The notes beneath the pieces are model-generated. The model saw only the letters and a program-made list of their open reading frames with translations, was not told the DNA's origin and did no database searches. Positions 8,985-18,108 of a DNA stretch of 64,000 bases are shown here, piece by piece (position 1 is the first letter of the stretch; every line of letters begins with the position of its first letter). This DNA is from Anaerolineaceae bacterium. GTDB lineage: Bacteria > Chloroflexota > Anaerolineae > Anaerolineales > Anaerolineaceae. Position numbers and translations under genes: made by a program. The stretch covers positions 124,001 to 188,000 of the forward strand of contig JAJUGU010000001.1 in the NCBI GenBank assembly GCA_029265815.1, written 5' to 3'.

Positions 8985-10577
8985 TTGACACCATCGCATA
9001 TAGAGTTGGACTATTTAGGAATTCATCCCAAGAAGGAAGTGTCCTGGAATCAAACCAATGCCCCGCTTGTTGAACAGGCTGTAATAAACCACGAATGCAG
9101 TTTATCCCAGTCTGGAGCTGTAATAGTCGAAACCGGAGTTCATACTGGGCGATCTCCGAAAGACAAATTCATTGTCAACAATGGAATGCGCGATGATCTC
9201 GAGATAGCCTGGGGTGCAGTAAACAAAGCCATATCACCCGAACATTACGAGCGTCTGTATCGGAAAACCCTGGATCATCTCGAAAATCGCCCGCTCTATG
9301 TTCAAGATGTAAAGGTTGGTAACCACCCTGTTTATAAAAGAACCCTCCGTATCATTACTGAGAAAGCCTGGGCTGCCCTTTTTGCCCGAGATTTGCTCAT
9401 TCCTCATTCATTTGAACCAGGACAATTACCAGAATTTACTGTTTTGCACGCTCCAACACTGCAGGCAGATCCCCAAACAGATGGTACAGCATCAGGAACT
9501 TTCATAGTTTTGAATTTTGCCAAAAAAATCGTATTAATTGGGGGCACCTCGTATGCCGGTGAGATCAAAAAGTCGGTATTTTCTGTAATGAACCGCATTC
9601 TTCCATCTGAGAATGTTCTGCCGATGCATTGTTCTGCCAACACAGGTAAAGACAGAGGAGACACCGCGCTTTATTTTGGTTTATCTGGAACAGGTAAAAC
9701 TACCCTCTCTTCCAGCCCAGATCGAAATCTCATTGGGGATGATGAGCATGGATGGGGTGAAGACGGTGTGTTTAATTTTGAGGGAGGGTGCTACGCCAAA
9801 ACGATCAATTTAAAACAAGAATTAGAGCCGATGATCTGGGAAGCATCACAGCGTTTTGGTTCGGTCCTGGAAAACGTTGGCTTTGATGAATTTACTCGCA
9901 AAATAGATTTCGATGACGGATCAAAGACTGAAAACACTCGTGCCGCCTATCCACTTCAATATATAAAAGGACATGTTGAAAATGGACGTGGTAGTCATCC
10001 AGAAAATATCTTTTTCTTAAGCGCAGATGCTTTTGGAGTCTTACCACCAATCTCATTATTAACGAATGAACAATCCATTTATTATTTTCTTTTAGGTTAT
10101 ACGGCAAAACTTGCCGGAACCGAAAAAGGTCTGGGTAAAGACCCAGAAGCCACATTTTCCACCTGTTTTGGAGAGCCTTTCTTACCCCTGCTTCCCACAG
10201 TGTATGCTGACCTATTAATGAAGAAAATTTTGCATTACAAACCGCGTGTATGGTTAATCAATACAGGTTGGTCAGGTGGTCCTTATGGCATCGGGTCACG
10301 GATTAAGTTACCTTACTCACGCGCCATGATCAAGGCTGCCTTAAAAATGAATATTTCTGAAGCAGCATTTCACATAGATCCAACTTTTGGATTGAAAATC
10401 CCTGATCATATTGAGGGTGTTCCAGATCAGATTCTCGACCCGATCAACACGTGGAGTGATAAAAATAATTACCAATTGGTTGCAAAAACATTGATCCTAA
10501 AGATGCAAGAACGAATGAAAACTTTTTCTGAAACTCTAAGCCCCGAGATTTTAAAATGCGGTCCGAAAACCAATTAA
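8985..10577 (+). CDS. pckA: Phosphoenolpyruvate carboxykinase (ATP)
   Basis: ATP-type PEP carboxykinase of 530 residues, the normal length. It interconverts oxaloacetate plus ATP with PEP plus CO2 plus ADP at the junction of the TCA branch and gluconeogenesis. Visible signatures are the substrate-binding GRSPKDKF (about 47-54), the P-loop GLSGTGKT (about 231-238), the metal/kinase-2 motif GDDEHGWG, and NTGWSGGPYG near residue 425. TTG start at 8985 with AGGAGA seven bases upstream. A strong terminator follows, so it is probably transcribed alone or with the lipoprotein gene. Confidence 0.98.
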   Translation: MTPSHIELDYLGIHPKKEVSWNQTNAPLVEQAVINHECSLSQSGAVIVETGVHTGRSPKDKFIVNNGMRDDLEIAWGAVNKAISPEHYERLYRKTLDHLENRPLYVQDVKVGNHPVYKRTLRIITEKAWAALFARDLLIPHSFEPGQLPEFTVLHAPTLQADPQTDGTASGTFIVLNFAKKIVLIGGTSYAGEIKKSVFSVMNRILPSENVLPMHCSANTGKDRGDTALYFGLSGTGKTTLSSSPDRNLIGDDEHGWGEDGVFNFEGGCYAKTINLKQELEPMIWEASQRFGSVLENVGFDEFTRKIDFDDGSKTENTRAAYPLQYIKGHVENGRGSHPENIFFLSADAFGVLPPISLLTNEQSIYYFLLGYTAKLAGTEKGLGKDPEATFSTCFGEPFLPLLPTVYADLLMKKILHYKPRVWLINTGWSGGPYGIGSRIKLPYSRAMIKAALKMNISEAAFHIDPTFGLKIPDHIEGVPDQILDPINTWSDKNNYQLVAKTLILKMQERMKTFSETLSPEILKCGPKTN

Positions 10578-10588
10578 GGTTACGGATA

Positions 10589-10618
10589 AAAAATGGGTGG
10601 AATGATCCACCCATTTTT
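10589..10618. terminator. Bidirectional terminator after pckA
   Basis: Perfect 12-bp stem, AAAAATGGGTGG (10589-10600) with CCACCCATTTTT (10607-10618), loop AATGAT, with A/T runs on both sides. It serves pckA and the convergent prepilin peptidase gene. Confidence 0.92.
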
Positions 10619-11360
10619 AATTAAATCGAATATAAAAGGTGGCAATAGCTCCAAGAATTAAGAATGGAGCATAAGGAATGGCAGTGAAAGAACGATATCG
10701 TCTGGCAAGCGATGTGACCAGGATATAAAACAGAGAAAAGATCCCGCTGGCTAAAACACCAAGAATTATGGTTCCTACAATTGTGGGCCACCCCGTCAAC
10801 AATCCCAGGAATCCGCATACGTAAACATCTCCGAAGCCAAGAGCTACTTCCTCGATTTCTTCATGCCGCAATTTTCCCATAACACGATTGAAAAGGATTC
10901 CAAGGTAATAAAACGCCAGCATAATGATAAAACCTGCAACGCCGCCAATAATAGTTAGAGGTACTCCATGAAGAATAATCCCATAAATTAGAAATAGCAC
11001 GATCCCAGCAACACTTGTCTCAATGAGTACCGCCCGATGTTCGATATCGATTACCATGATTACACCCAAGAATAAGAGAATTGGGAGTGTTGACCAAAAG
11101 TCTAGTCTTGAAAAAGGGAAAAACTTCAAGAGTACGCACAACAACATACTGACAATCAATACAACAATCGTCCTGATGCTTGTCTTTTGATGGCAATTGG
11201 AGCACCTAAATGAGATTAAATAGTCTCTTGCTGTAAATAATTTTCCGCAGTTGGTACAAATTGGGATTGAAAGACGGCGTGTGATAGGCAACACATCAGC
11301 GAGATAGTTAATCAAGATACCGATGACAGCACCAGCGATGACGTTGATGATTAGAGACAT
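10617..11360 (-). CDS. Prepilin leader peptidase (A24 family, PilD-like)
   Basis: Integral membrane aspartic protease that cleaves type IV prepilin-like signal peptides and may N-methylate the new terminus. About 247 residues with roughly seven hydrophobic segments. The zinc-binding cytoplasmic loop CTNC...CSNC lies after the first helix. The two catalytic aspartates lie in MVIDIEHR (about residue 100) and in the family hallmark GFGD (about residue 180). The ATG at 11360 is chosen because GAGGGTGAT precedes it; an upstream extension of 15 residues lacks a ribosome site. No pilin genes lie in the window. Confidence 0.87.
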   Translation of the reverse strand: MSLIINVIAGAVIGILINYLADVLPITRRLSIPICTNCGKLFTARDYLISFRCSNCHQKTSIRTIVVLIVSMLLCVLLKFFPFSRLDFWSTLPILLFLGVIMVIDIEHRAVLIETSVAGIVLFLIYGIILHGVPLTIIGGVAGFIIMLAFYYLGILFNRVMGKLRHEEIEEVALGFGDVYVCGFLGLLTGWPTIVGTIILGVLASGIFSLFYILVTSLARRYRSFTAIPYAPFLILGAIATFYIRFN

Positions 11361-11423
11361 ATCACCCTCTAAATACTGTAAATGAGAATCAACAAATTGT
11401 TTCAAATAGTATAATCCATATCA

Positions 11424-13946
11424 ATGGCTGGCGATTCTTCAAACTTGCAAGGTGTGCTTGACTCTCTAAGGAACAATCCTGGTTTTAGAGAAAACGTTGT
11501 CTATTGGCAGAGCATTCCCCCTAAGAAACCAATAACGGCTCAATTTCCAACTAATATCCACCCAGATCTGATTCAAAGATTAAATGACCTTGGGATTTCC
11601 AGCCTCTATTCACATCAGGAAAAATCAATATCATTGCTCAAACTTGGCAGGAATATTGTCCTTTCAACAGGTACAGCGAGCGGCAAGAGTCTTTGTTACC
11701 AGATCCCATTAATTGATGCGATGATGGCCAATCACGAGACAACAGCCCTGCTGCTGTTTCCAACCAAAGCCTTAACAAATGATCAACTGGTAAACATCAA
11801 CCAAATAATCCCTGAGTCCGCAAAGACATGGATAAAACCTGCGGTCTATGATGGAGATACCTCCCAAAAAGACCGCCGGATGATTCGCGAGTTCTCAAAA
11901 GTAATTCTGACCAATCCTGATATGCTGAATGTTGGAATCCTGCCCAACCATACATTATGGGATAAATTTTTTAAAAATTTAAAATTTGTAGTGATTGATG
12001 AAATACATACCTATCGAGGTGTATTTGGATCACATGTTGCCAATGTGATCCGCCGGTTGCAGCGCGTATCTCATTTCTATGGTGTACATCCCCAATTTAT
12101 CATGACCTCTGCGACTATCCAGAATCCAAAAGAATTGGGAGAAAATTTAACTGGTCTTCCGGTAGAAATTATAAACCAGGATGGATCTCCTAAGGGGCAG
12201 AGCAACTTTCTGATCTACAATCCTCCACTCACTAACGCAGAGCTGGGGGTACGTGAAGGTTTGTTGATGACCTCAGAAAAAATTATGACTCTCCTGTTGT
12301 TTAAGAGAGTTCAAACACTGGTCTTTTGTCGTACCCGAAGGTTCGTTGAGATCTTATTGCGAGAGATCAGAAGCTTGGTTAATGTGCCAGCGAATATTGT
12401 GCGTGGATATCGAAGTGGGTATTTAAAAGCTGAACGCAGAGAGATCGAGCAAGGATTGAAATCTGGGGAGGTTCTCGCTGCAGTGGCAACGAACGCGCTT
12501 GAACTGGGTGTGGATATTGGTGGTGTCGATGCTGTGCTTCTTCCCGGGTATCCAGGTACTATTTCGTCGTTAATTCAACGAGCTGGACGGGCTGGAAGAA
12601 AAATTAACCCTTCTTTGGCAGTGTTTATTGCTTCAATGAATCCCCTTGATCAGTACCTTGCAATGAATCCTGAATATCTGCTATCACGAAATCCTGAAAA
12701 AGCCTTAATTAATCCTGACAATCCATTAATCCTTCTCGAACATCTTCAATGTGCAGCTGCGGAACTGCCAATTACGAAAAATGAAAGATTTGGGAATCTG
12801 GATCCTCATCTTTTGAATGAATATTTGGAGTATCTGGCTGAGGCTGGCATTCTACACAAAAAAATGGATCGGTTTTACTGGGTTTCTGATGATTATCCAT
12901 CGCAGCATGTTTCATTACGGAGCACTGCTTCGGAATCCATTCTGTTACAAAGCGATTTGGAAGGACAACCTCAGGTAATTGGGGAAGTTGATTATAACAG
13001 TGGATTATGGATGGTTCATCCAGGAGCAATCTATATCCATAGCGGTGAAACGTATCGTGTTGAAACCCTTGACCTGCGTAATAACATCGCAAAACTGGTA
13101 CCAAGCAATGATGATTATATAACTGAGCCTGTTTCATCTGTAGATATTGAAATTCTGAATGAAACTCAAACCAGTGACTTCAAATACTATGAATTGAAAC
13201 AGGGGGAAATCTATGTACGTTCTACAGTAAAAGGTTATAAGCGTATAAAATGGCAGACGAGAGAAGTAATGGATTATTCTGATCTACAATTACCTGAAAC
13301 AACACTCCGATCAGTTGGATATTGGATCGTATTGAAAGACGAATGTGTTCAAAGAATGAGGGAATCTGGTTTCTGGTTAAGTGACAAAAACGACTATGGA
13401 GCTGATTGGCCAAAAATTAGAAAAATTGTCAGGCAAAGAGATGGTTACTGTTGCCAGGTTTGCGGCGTTAAAGAGGGACTTGTAGAACATCATGTTCATC
13501 ATAAAGTCCCATTCAAACAATTTGAGTCAACAGAAAAAGCCAATGCACTGGGAAATCTGGTGACGCTGTGCCAAAATTGCCATAGAATCGTCGAAAGTCA
13601 GATCAGAGTCAGAAGTGCAATTGCTGGACTGAAATATATTTTAGAGAACCTTTCACCTCTTCTGGTCATGTGTGATATTAATGACCTGGGAGGAATTGTT
13701 GATCCTGCTGCAAAGTTTGCAGAAAATCAACCTGTAATTCTTTTCTACGATGCTGTGCCTGCCGGCATTGGCTTATCAGAAGAACTCTTCAAGCAGTTTA
13801 ATCCTCTTTTAAACAAAGCCCGAGATCTGGTTATAAATTGTTCGTGCCATGACGGATGTCCTTCTTGCGTGGGGCCAACCCTAGAAAACGCTGTTGGAGG
13901 GAAACAGGAAACCGCTTTTTTGATCGATATTCTACTTAATGGATGA
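11424..13946 (+). CDS. MrfA/YprA-like DEAD/DEAH helicase with an inserted HNH domain
   Basis: Superfamily 2 DNA helicase of 840 residues, like B. subtilis MrfA (mitomycin repair factor) and eukaryotic Hrq1. Motif I is STGTASGKSL (about 78), motif II is DEIH (about 192), motif III is TSATI, and motif VI is QRAGRAGR. The C-terminal MZB-type zinc site (CSCHDGCPSC, about 806-815) is present. Unusually, a complete HNH-type module (CQVCG, HHVHHKVPF, NLVTLCQNCH; about residues 665-722) sits between the helicase core and the zinc site. It is followed four bases later by the MrfB-like exonuclease, which supports a nucleotide-excision-like repair role independent of UvrABC. Whether the HNH site cuts DNA or is only structural is unknown. 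Confidence 0.85.
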   Translation: MAGDSSNLQGVLDSLRNNPGFRENVVYWQSIPPKKPITAQFPTNIHPDLIQRLNDLGISSLYSHQEKSISLLKLGRNIVLSTGTASGKSLCYQIPLIDAMMANHETTALLLFPTKALTNDQLVNINQIIPESAKTWIKPAVYDGDTSQKDRRMIREFSKVILTNPDMLNVGILPNHTLWDKFFKNLKFVVIDEIHTYRGVFGSHVANVIRRLQRVSHFYGVHPQFIMTSATIQNPKELGENLTGLPVEIINQDGSPKGQSNFLIYNPPLTNAELGVREGLLMTSEKIMTLLLFKRVQTLVFCRTRRFVEILLREIRSLVNVPANIVRGYRSGYLKAERREIEQGLKSGEVLAAVATNALELGVDIGGVDAVLLPGYPGTISSLIQRAGRAGRKINPSLAVFIASMNPLDQYLAMNPEYLLSRNPEKALINPDNPLILLEHLQCAAAELPITKNERFGNLDPHLLNEYLEYLAEAGILHKKMDRFYWVSDDYPSQHVSLRSTASESILLQSDLEGQPQVIGEVDYNSGLWMVHPGAIYIHSGETYRVETLDLRNNIAKLVPSNDDYITEPVSSVDIEILNETQTSDFKYYELKQGEIYVRSTVKGYKRIKWQTREVMDYSDLQLPETTLRSVGYWIVLKDECVQRMRESGFWLSDKNDYGADWPKIRKIVRQRDGYCCQVCGVKEGLVEHHVHHKVPFKQFESTEKANALGNLVTLCQNCHRIVESQIRVRSAIAGLKYILENLSPLLVMCDINDLGGIVDPAAKFAENQPVILFYDAVPAGIGLSEELFKQFNPLLNKARDLVINCSCHDGCPSCVGPTLENAVGGKQETAFLIDILLNG

Positions 13947-13949
13947 AAT

Positions 13950-15173
13950 ATGGAGTCATTAAGTGATCGACTAAAATCACTGGGGTTTAAGACTGCCTCA
14001 ACAGTTCAACCTCCGCAGAAAAGTGGTCTCAAATCTCTTGAAGAGATCATTTCAGCAGATGTCGTTACCAACTCTCTGGGATCCTTTCTGGTGCGAAATG
14101 AGCTCTTCCCGTATGGATACCAGCATGGTAATGTGGTATTTTCTGACTCATTCCTTTCAGAAAAGATCCATCAGGCGGCTAAACTTCAACGATCAGGAGT
14201 TCCATTAAATTCACTCTTATTCCTGGATACTGAGACTTCAGGATTATCCGGTGGCAGCGGCTCATTTGCATTTCTGATTGGTATTGGGTCATTTTCTGAT
14301 CATGGTTTTAACCTCCAACAATTAGTAATAAGAGATCCTGCTGAAGAAGGATCAATGCTGTTGCATTTCATAAATACTGTACTCTCTGATTCTGTATTTG
14401 TTACGTTCAATGGCAAGTCTTTCGATATTCCATTGCTACAAAATAGATTGGTTGTGAATCGACTTCCAGGCAATGTTAGAAACAATTCTCATATTGACGT
14501 TCTTCATCTTTCACGCAAGTTATGGCGCGGTCACCTGCCATCCTGTTCATTGAAAGAATTGGAAGTGGAAATTCTCAGAACAGAACGCTCGGAGGAAGAG
14601 GTACCGGGTTGGATGATACCTGAGATTTACTTTGACTACTTGCGCACTGGAGATACAGAGAAATTGAGTAATGTGGTCTATCACAACGCGCAAGATGTGG
14701 TATCACTTGCCGCTCTTTTCATTCATATTTCCAACCTGCTTGAAAAAAACTCTGATTTGGATGAATTTAAAGTTAACGATCTTCTCAGTGTGGGTAAAAT
14801 ATTTCTTGATTTAAAATCTGTCGATATTGCAGAAAAAGTATTTCTAAAGTGCCTCGAACATTCATTATCAGATGAAGAGAAAATTACTGCCAATAATCAA
14901 CTGGCTCGAATATTCAAGAATAATCATGAACCACAGCATGCAGTACAATACTTAATTGATGCTGCAAACGCTGGTAGTTATGAAGCCTGTATCGAATTGG
15001 CTATGTACTATGAACATCAACTAAAAGATATTTTTTCAGCCATATCTTGGACTGAAAAAGCACGGTCAATTATTGAAAACATAACTCCAGGATATAGAAT
15101 GCAGAAAGTATGCGCTGAATTAGAGAAACGGCGAAACCGATTAAAGCGGAAAGAGAGTGAAAAAAATGTTTGA
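13950..15173 (+). CDS. MrfB/YprB-like DEDD exonuclease with TPR-like tail
   Basis: RNase H-like 3'-5' exonuclease of 407 residues, homologous to B. subtilis MrfB (YprB), the nuclease partner of the MrfA helicase. The acidic site is intact: Asp93 and Glu95 (DTETSGL), Asp159 (FNGKSFD), and His245/Asp249 (HNAQD). After about residue 270 the protein becomes a run of TPR-like helices (LLSVGKIFLDLKS, ANNQLARIFKNN, ACIELAMYYEHQ), as in its relatives. The gene starts four bases after the helicase stop and overlaps the next gene by eight bases. The pair probably acts on crosslinked or mitomycin-damaged DNA, by analogy with Bacillus. Confidence 0.85.
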   Translation: MESLSDRLKSLGFKTASTVQPPQKSGLKSLEEIISADVVTNSLGSFLVRNELFPYGYQHGNVVFSDSFLSEKIHQAAKLQRSGVPLNSLLFLDTETSGLSGGSGSFAFLIGIGSFSDHGFNLQQLVIRDPAEEGSMLLHFINTVLSDSVFVTFNGKSFDIPLLQNRLVVNRLPGNVRNNSHIDVLHLSRKLWRGHLPSCSLKELEVEILRTERSEEEVPGWMIPEIYFDYLRTGDTEKLSNVVYHNAQDVVSLAALFIHISNLLEKNSDLDEFKVNDLLSVGKIFLDLKSVDIAEKVFLKCLEHSLSDEEKITANNQLARIFKNNHEPQHAVQYLIDAANAGSYEACIELAMYYEHQLKDIFSAISWTEKARSIIENITPGYRMQKVCAELEKRRNRLKRKESEKNV

Positions 15174-15435
15174 TCTATTCAATCGTCAACGAAGAGAGGA
15201 AGTTGTGTATGTCGCAAACGGTATGCTGGAGGCTGAATCCGTGAAGATCTTATTAGAATCGTTTGGTATTTCGGCATACACCAATCAAGAATCTGCGGGG
15301 ATTGCATACGGTTTGACGGTTGGACCGCTGGGTGAAGTTGAGGTATGTGTACCTAAAGATAAAATCCAAGAAGCCAAAGCCATCATTGAAGATATGAAGT
15401 CAGGTAAGCTCGAACTACCCGATGAAGAAGAATGA
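15166..15435 (+). CDS. DUF2007-type small protein
   Basis: Protein of about 89 residues of the DUF2007 (putative signal-transducing, PII-like fold) family. The typical reading is present: YVANGMLEAESVKILLESFGI, then a variable segment, then VEVCVPKDKIQEAKAII. The ATG at 15166 is preferred because AGAGAG lies about nine bases upstream; GTG 15157 is an alternative. It overlaps the exonuclease stop by eight bases, so it is translationally coupled to mrfAB. Biochemical role unknown. Confidence 0.85.
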   Translation: MFDLFNRQRREEVVYVANGMLEAESVKILLESFGISAYTNQESAGIAYGLTVGPLGEVEVCVPKDKIQEAKAIIEDMKSGKLELPDEEE

Positions 15436-15461
15436 GTTACTAGTGGGTCTTCATAAATAAG

Positions 15462-15500
15462 AACGGGGCGAGTTGTTTTTAAAACTCGCCCCGTTTTTTT
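15462..15500. terminator. Strong bidirectional terminator
   Basis: A 13-bp stem AACGGGGCGAGTT (15462-15474) with its complement at 15483-15495, followed by T runs. It ends the mrfAB-DUF2007 unit on the plus strand and the 13-gene molybdenum/F420 operon on the minus strand. Confidence 0.95.
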
Positions 15501-15513
15501 GAATTTTTTAGCC

Positions 15514-17721
15514 TTATCTTTGTTGACGCTTTAGAGCAGTATACACCTTCTCAGAAGTAAGCGGAAAATCGTTGAACCAGATGCCAGTAGCGTCATGAAC
15601 TGCAGCTGTGACCGCTGGAGCAAAAGGAAGATATGGCATTTCACCCATCCCTTTGATCCCCCAGGGTCCTATTTTGTCAGAATATTCCAGAATGACTGTC
15701 TCAACTTGATCAGGTATGTCTAGAACTGTCGGGATCAGATAGGTGGAAAGTCTGTCTGTTAAAACAAAGCCATCTTTTTGAATGAAATTTTCGGTAATTG
15801 CATAACCAGAAGCCTGAACAATAGCTCCTTCCACCTGGCCTTCGATGAGTTGCGGATTAACCGCTCTTCCTACATCATCCGCGCACACCACGCGGGTGAT
15901 CTTTACCTTGCCTGTTTCAGTATCCACCTCGCATTCCACCGACTGCGCAACGTAACCATAGGCAAAATTCGGTCGACAATAACCCGTCTCAGGGTCAAAC
16001 GGAGATGTTTTTGGAGGCCAGTATTGAAATTCGGCAACAGCAGGTCGTTCCTCGTTCTTCCATTTCTCAAGGGCCAGCTGAGCCGCACCTTTAATGGCGT
16101 TTCCTGCCATAAAAGTCATTCGTGAAGCGCTGACACTGCCCGAGTTTTTTGTAAATGCGGTATCTGAAAGTTTCAATTCAACCATATCGAGAGGTACGCC
16201 AACCGCTTCAGCAGCCATCTGTTTGAAAACGGTATGTGCTCCCTGCCCTACTTCTGCACCAGCGTGACGCAGAATCACTTTCTCAATTTCTGCCTCTCCA
16301 TGTAATTCGATAATTGCCCAGCTATTTTCAGGTGCCCCAAAAGAAAATCCGATATTTTTAAACGAACAGGCAAAACCAATGCCGCGCTTGATCGAGGATT
16401 CCTGTGGGAGTTCCGGTTTTTTGTAACCTTTATATGAGCGCCAACCGCTGTGTAAAGCACATTCCTCCACTACCTTATCGATGGAAATTCCCTCCGGGAG
16501 TGGGGTTCCGACTGACAACGGCTCGCCTTCTTTAAGCAGGTTTTTTAACCGAAATTCAACAGGATCAATTTCCAATTTTTCTGCCACTTTGTTGATCTGA
16601 GATTCTGCAACAAATGCCCCCTGAGGTCCTCCAAATCCTCTAAAAGCGCCACCGGGAATGTTGTTGGTATAGACCGCTTTTGCATCAATGGAAACATTTG
16701 GAATGTTGTATGGGCCAGTGCACATCAAGACTGCATTTCCCAGCACTTTTGGAGATGTGTAAACGTAGGCGCCGCCATCAGCAACAATATCAACCTCTGC
16801 TGCTGTGAGAATCCCATCCTTCGTTGCTGCCCACCTGGTTTTAAAATAATAGGCGTGCCTTTTGTGATGACCTATTATGGATTCTTCTCTAGACCAGACG
16901 ATCTTTACTGGCCGCAGGATGCCCTTTTCTTTGAGTTTTAATGCTGCCAATCCAAGAATGATCTGTACTGACATATCTTCCCGACCACCAAAAGCCCCCC
17001 CGATAGCAGGATAGATCACTCTTACCTGTTCTTTATCCAGATTCAAGGAATGAGCGATCTGTTCTTGGTCCTCATGGATCCACTGACCGCCAACAATTAC
17101 GGTAACATGTCCTTCGTCATCGATATATCCAATGCCTGCTTCGGGTTGCAGGTAGGCATGTTCTTGAACGGGTGTCGCGTATTCGCTTTCGATGACTACA
17201 TCCGCTTCAGAAAATGCCTTATTGATATCACCTTTACGGATCCGATATTTTGTAAAAATGTTGGATTCTCTCTCAGGGTGAACAAGTAGAGCATCCTCAT
17301 GCATGGCTGAAAATGGATCGGAAATGACAGGCAAATCTTCATAATTAACGGTAATCAAATTACGGGCTTGTGTGGCAGCTTCTTCGGTTTCTGCAATAAC
17401 CAAAGCAACCTGGTCTCCAATGAATCTAACTCGATCAGCAAATTCTTTATTTGACCCCGGGCCACATAGAACGGGTTGATCGGGAACACCAAGACCATAT
17501 TCGTTATTTGGCACATCAGCGGCGGTTAAGACCATGACAACACCGGGTGTCGAATATGCTTTAGAAACATCAATTGAATGTATTACTGCATGAGGTCTAT
17601 TGGCAAATAGAACCTTCATGTAAAGCTGATTCGGAAATGAAAAATCACCAGGATACAAAGCCTGACCTGTAACTTTTGATAAAGCGTCAACCCGATGGAT
17701 ATTTTTGCCTAAATTTGTCAT
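15514..17721 (-). CDS. Molybdenum hydroxylase large (molybdopterin-binding) subunit
   Basis: Xanthine dehydrogenase-family catalytic subunit of about 735 residues. The molybdopterin cytosine dinucleotide motifs GGAFGGRED (about 245) and AFRGFGGPQGA (about 365) are present. Near the C-terminus GIKGMGEMPYLP holds the Glu that acts as general base in the family. It lacks the CODH-type active-site Cys loop, so it is an aromatic-heterocycle or aldehyde hydroxylase and not CO dehydrogenase. The ATG at 17721 matches the family N-terminus (NIHRVDALSKVTG); a TTG ten codons earlier overlaps the upstream gene. Last gene of the operon. Its FAD and Fe-S partner is the fused protein two genes upstream. Substrate not determinable; a purine is plausible. 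Confidence 0.9.
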   Translation of the reverse strand: MTNLGKNIHRVDALSKVTGQALYPGDFSFPNQLYMKVLFANRPHAVIHSIDVSKAYSTPGVVMVLTAADVPNNEYGLGVPDQPVLCGPGSNKEFADRVRFIGDQVALVIAETEEAATQARNLITVNYEDLPVISDPFSAMHEDALLVHPERESNIFTKYRIRKGDINKAFSEADVVIESEYATPVQEHAYLQPEAGIGYIDDEGHVTVIVGGQWIHEDQEQIAHSLNLDKEQVRVIYPAIGGAFGGREDMSVQIILGLAALKLKEKGILRPVKIVWSREESIIGHHKRHAYYFKTRWAATKDGILTAAEVDIVADGGAYVYTSPKVLGNAVLMCTGPYNIPNVSIDAKAVYTNNIPGGAFRGFGGPQGAFVAESQINKVAEKLEIDPVEFRLKNLLKEGEPLSVGTPLPEGISIDKVVEECALHSGWRSYKGYKKPELPQESSIKRGIGFACSFKNIGFSFGAPENSWAIIELHGEAEIEKVILRHAGAEVGQGAHTVFKQMAAEAVGVPLDMVELKLSDTAFTKNSGSVSASRMTFMAGNAIKGAAQLALEKWKNEERPAVAEFQYWPPKTSPFDPETGYCRPNFAYGYVAQSVECEVDTETGKVKITRVVCADDVGRAVNPQLIEGQVEGAIVQASGYAITENFIQKDGFVLTDRLSTYLIPTVLDIPDQVETVILEYSDKIGPWGIKGMGEMPYLPFAPAVTAAVHDATGIWFNDFPLTSEKVYTALKRQQR

Positions 17722-17740
17722 ATTGATTACCCTGGTTACC

Positions 17741-18106
17741 TCAGCGCCCAATTTTCTTTACTTTTTCTGGGGGAATATCGTGGGGCCCATATCTTGATGG
17801 ACCAAAAAGGCGATTCAAGATAAAAGTCACGAGTGCCAGCACGGCACCAATCACTAAAACGAGGATTCCCGCATATAAAATTTTTACAACAATGAAAGAG
17901 TCTTTAAATTGAGAAAAGACAAGATCCTGAGGAATCACCAACCAGGAAATACCCTGTCGGTTATTCACCAACGAATTAGAAACAAGGTAAGAAAGCAACG
18001 GAATAAAGATGACCAAAATGCAACCTATTCCCCTCCAAATCGGATGTAAGGGAAGTTTTGTTGGCTTAGGCGGAGTCTCAGTGCGGTATATTTTATGTTT
18101 TGACAT
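17741..18106 (-). CDS. Small two-helix membrane protein of unknown function
   Basis: A 121-residue protein not recognised from any characterised family. It has a basic N-terminus rich in Pro and Lys, a hydrophobic helix at about 28-47, a short outside loop, a second helix at about 75-97, and a charged tail. It sits between the FAD/Fe-S and Mo subunit genes of a hydroxylase, with gaps of 2 and 19 bases, so it is part of the operon. It could anchor the hydroxylase to the membrane or to an electron acceptor; that is inference from position only. Confidence 0.7.
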   Translation of the reverse strand: MSKHKIYRTETPPKPTKLPLHPIWRGIGCILVIFIPLLSYLVSNSLVNNRQGISWLVIPQDLVFSQFKDSFIVVKILYAGILVLVIGAVLALVTFILNRLFGPSRYGPHDIPPEKVKKIGR

Positions 18107-18108
18107 GT

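Noticed and set aside
15514-17721. Mo subunit as aerobic CO dehydrogenase (CoxL)
   Set aside because: The active-site Cys loop typical of CoxL is absent and the AFRGFG-type loop matches xanthine dehydrogenase-like enzymes.
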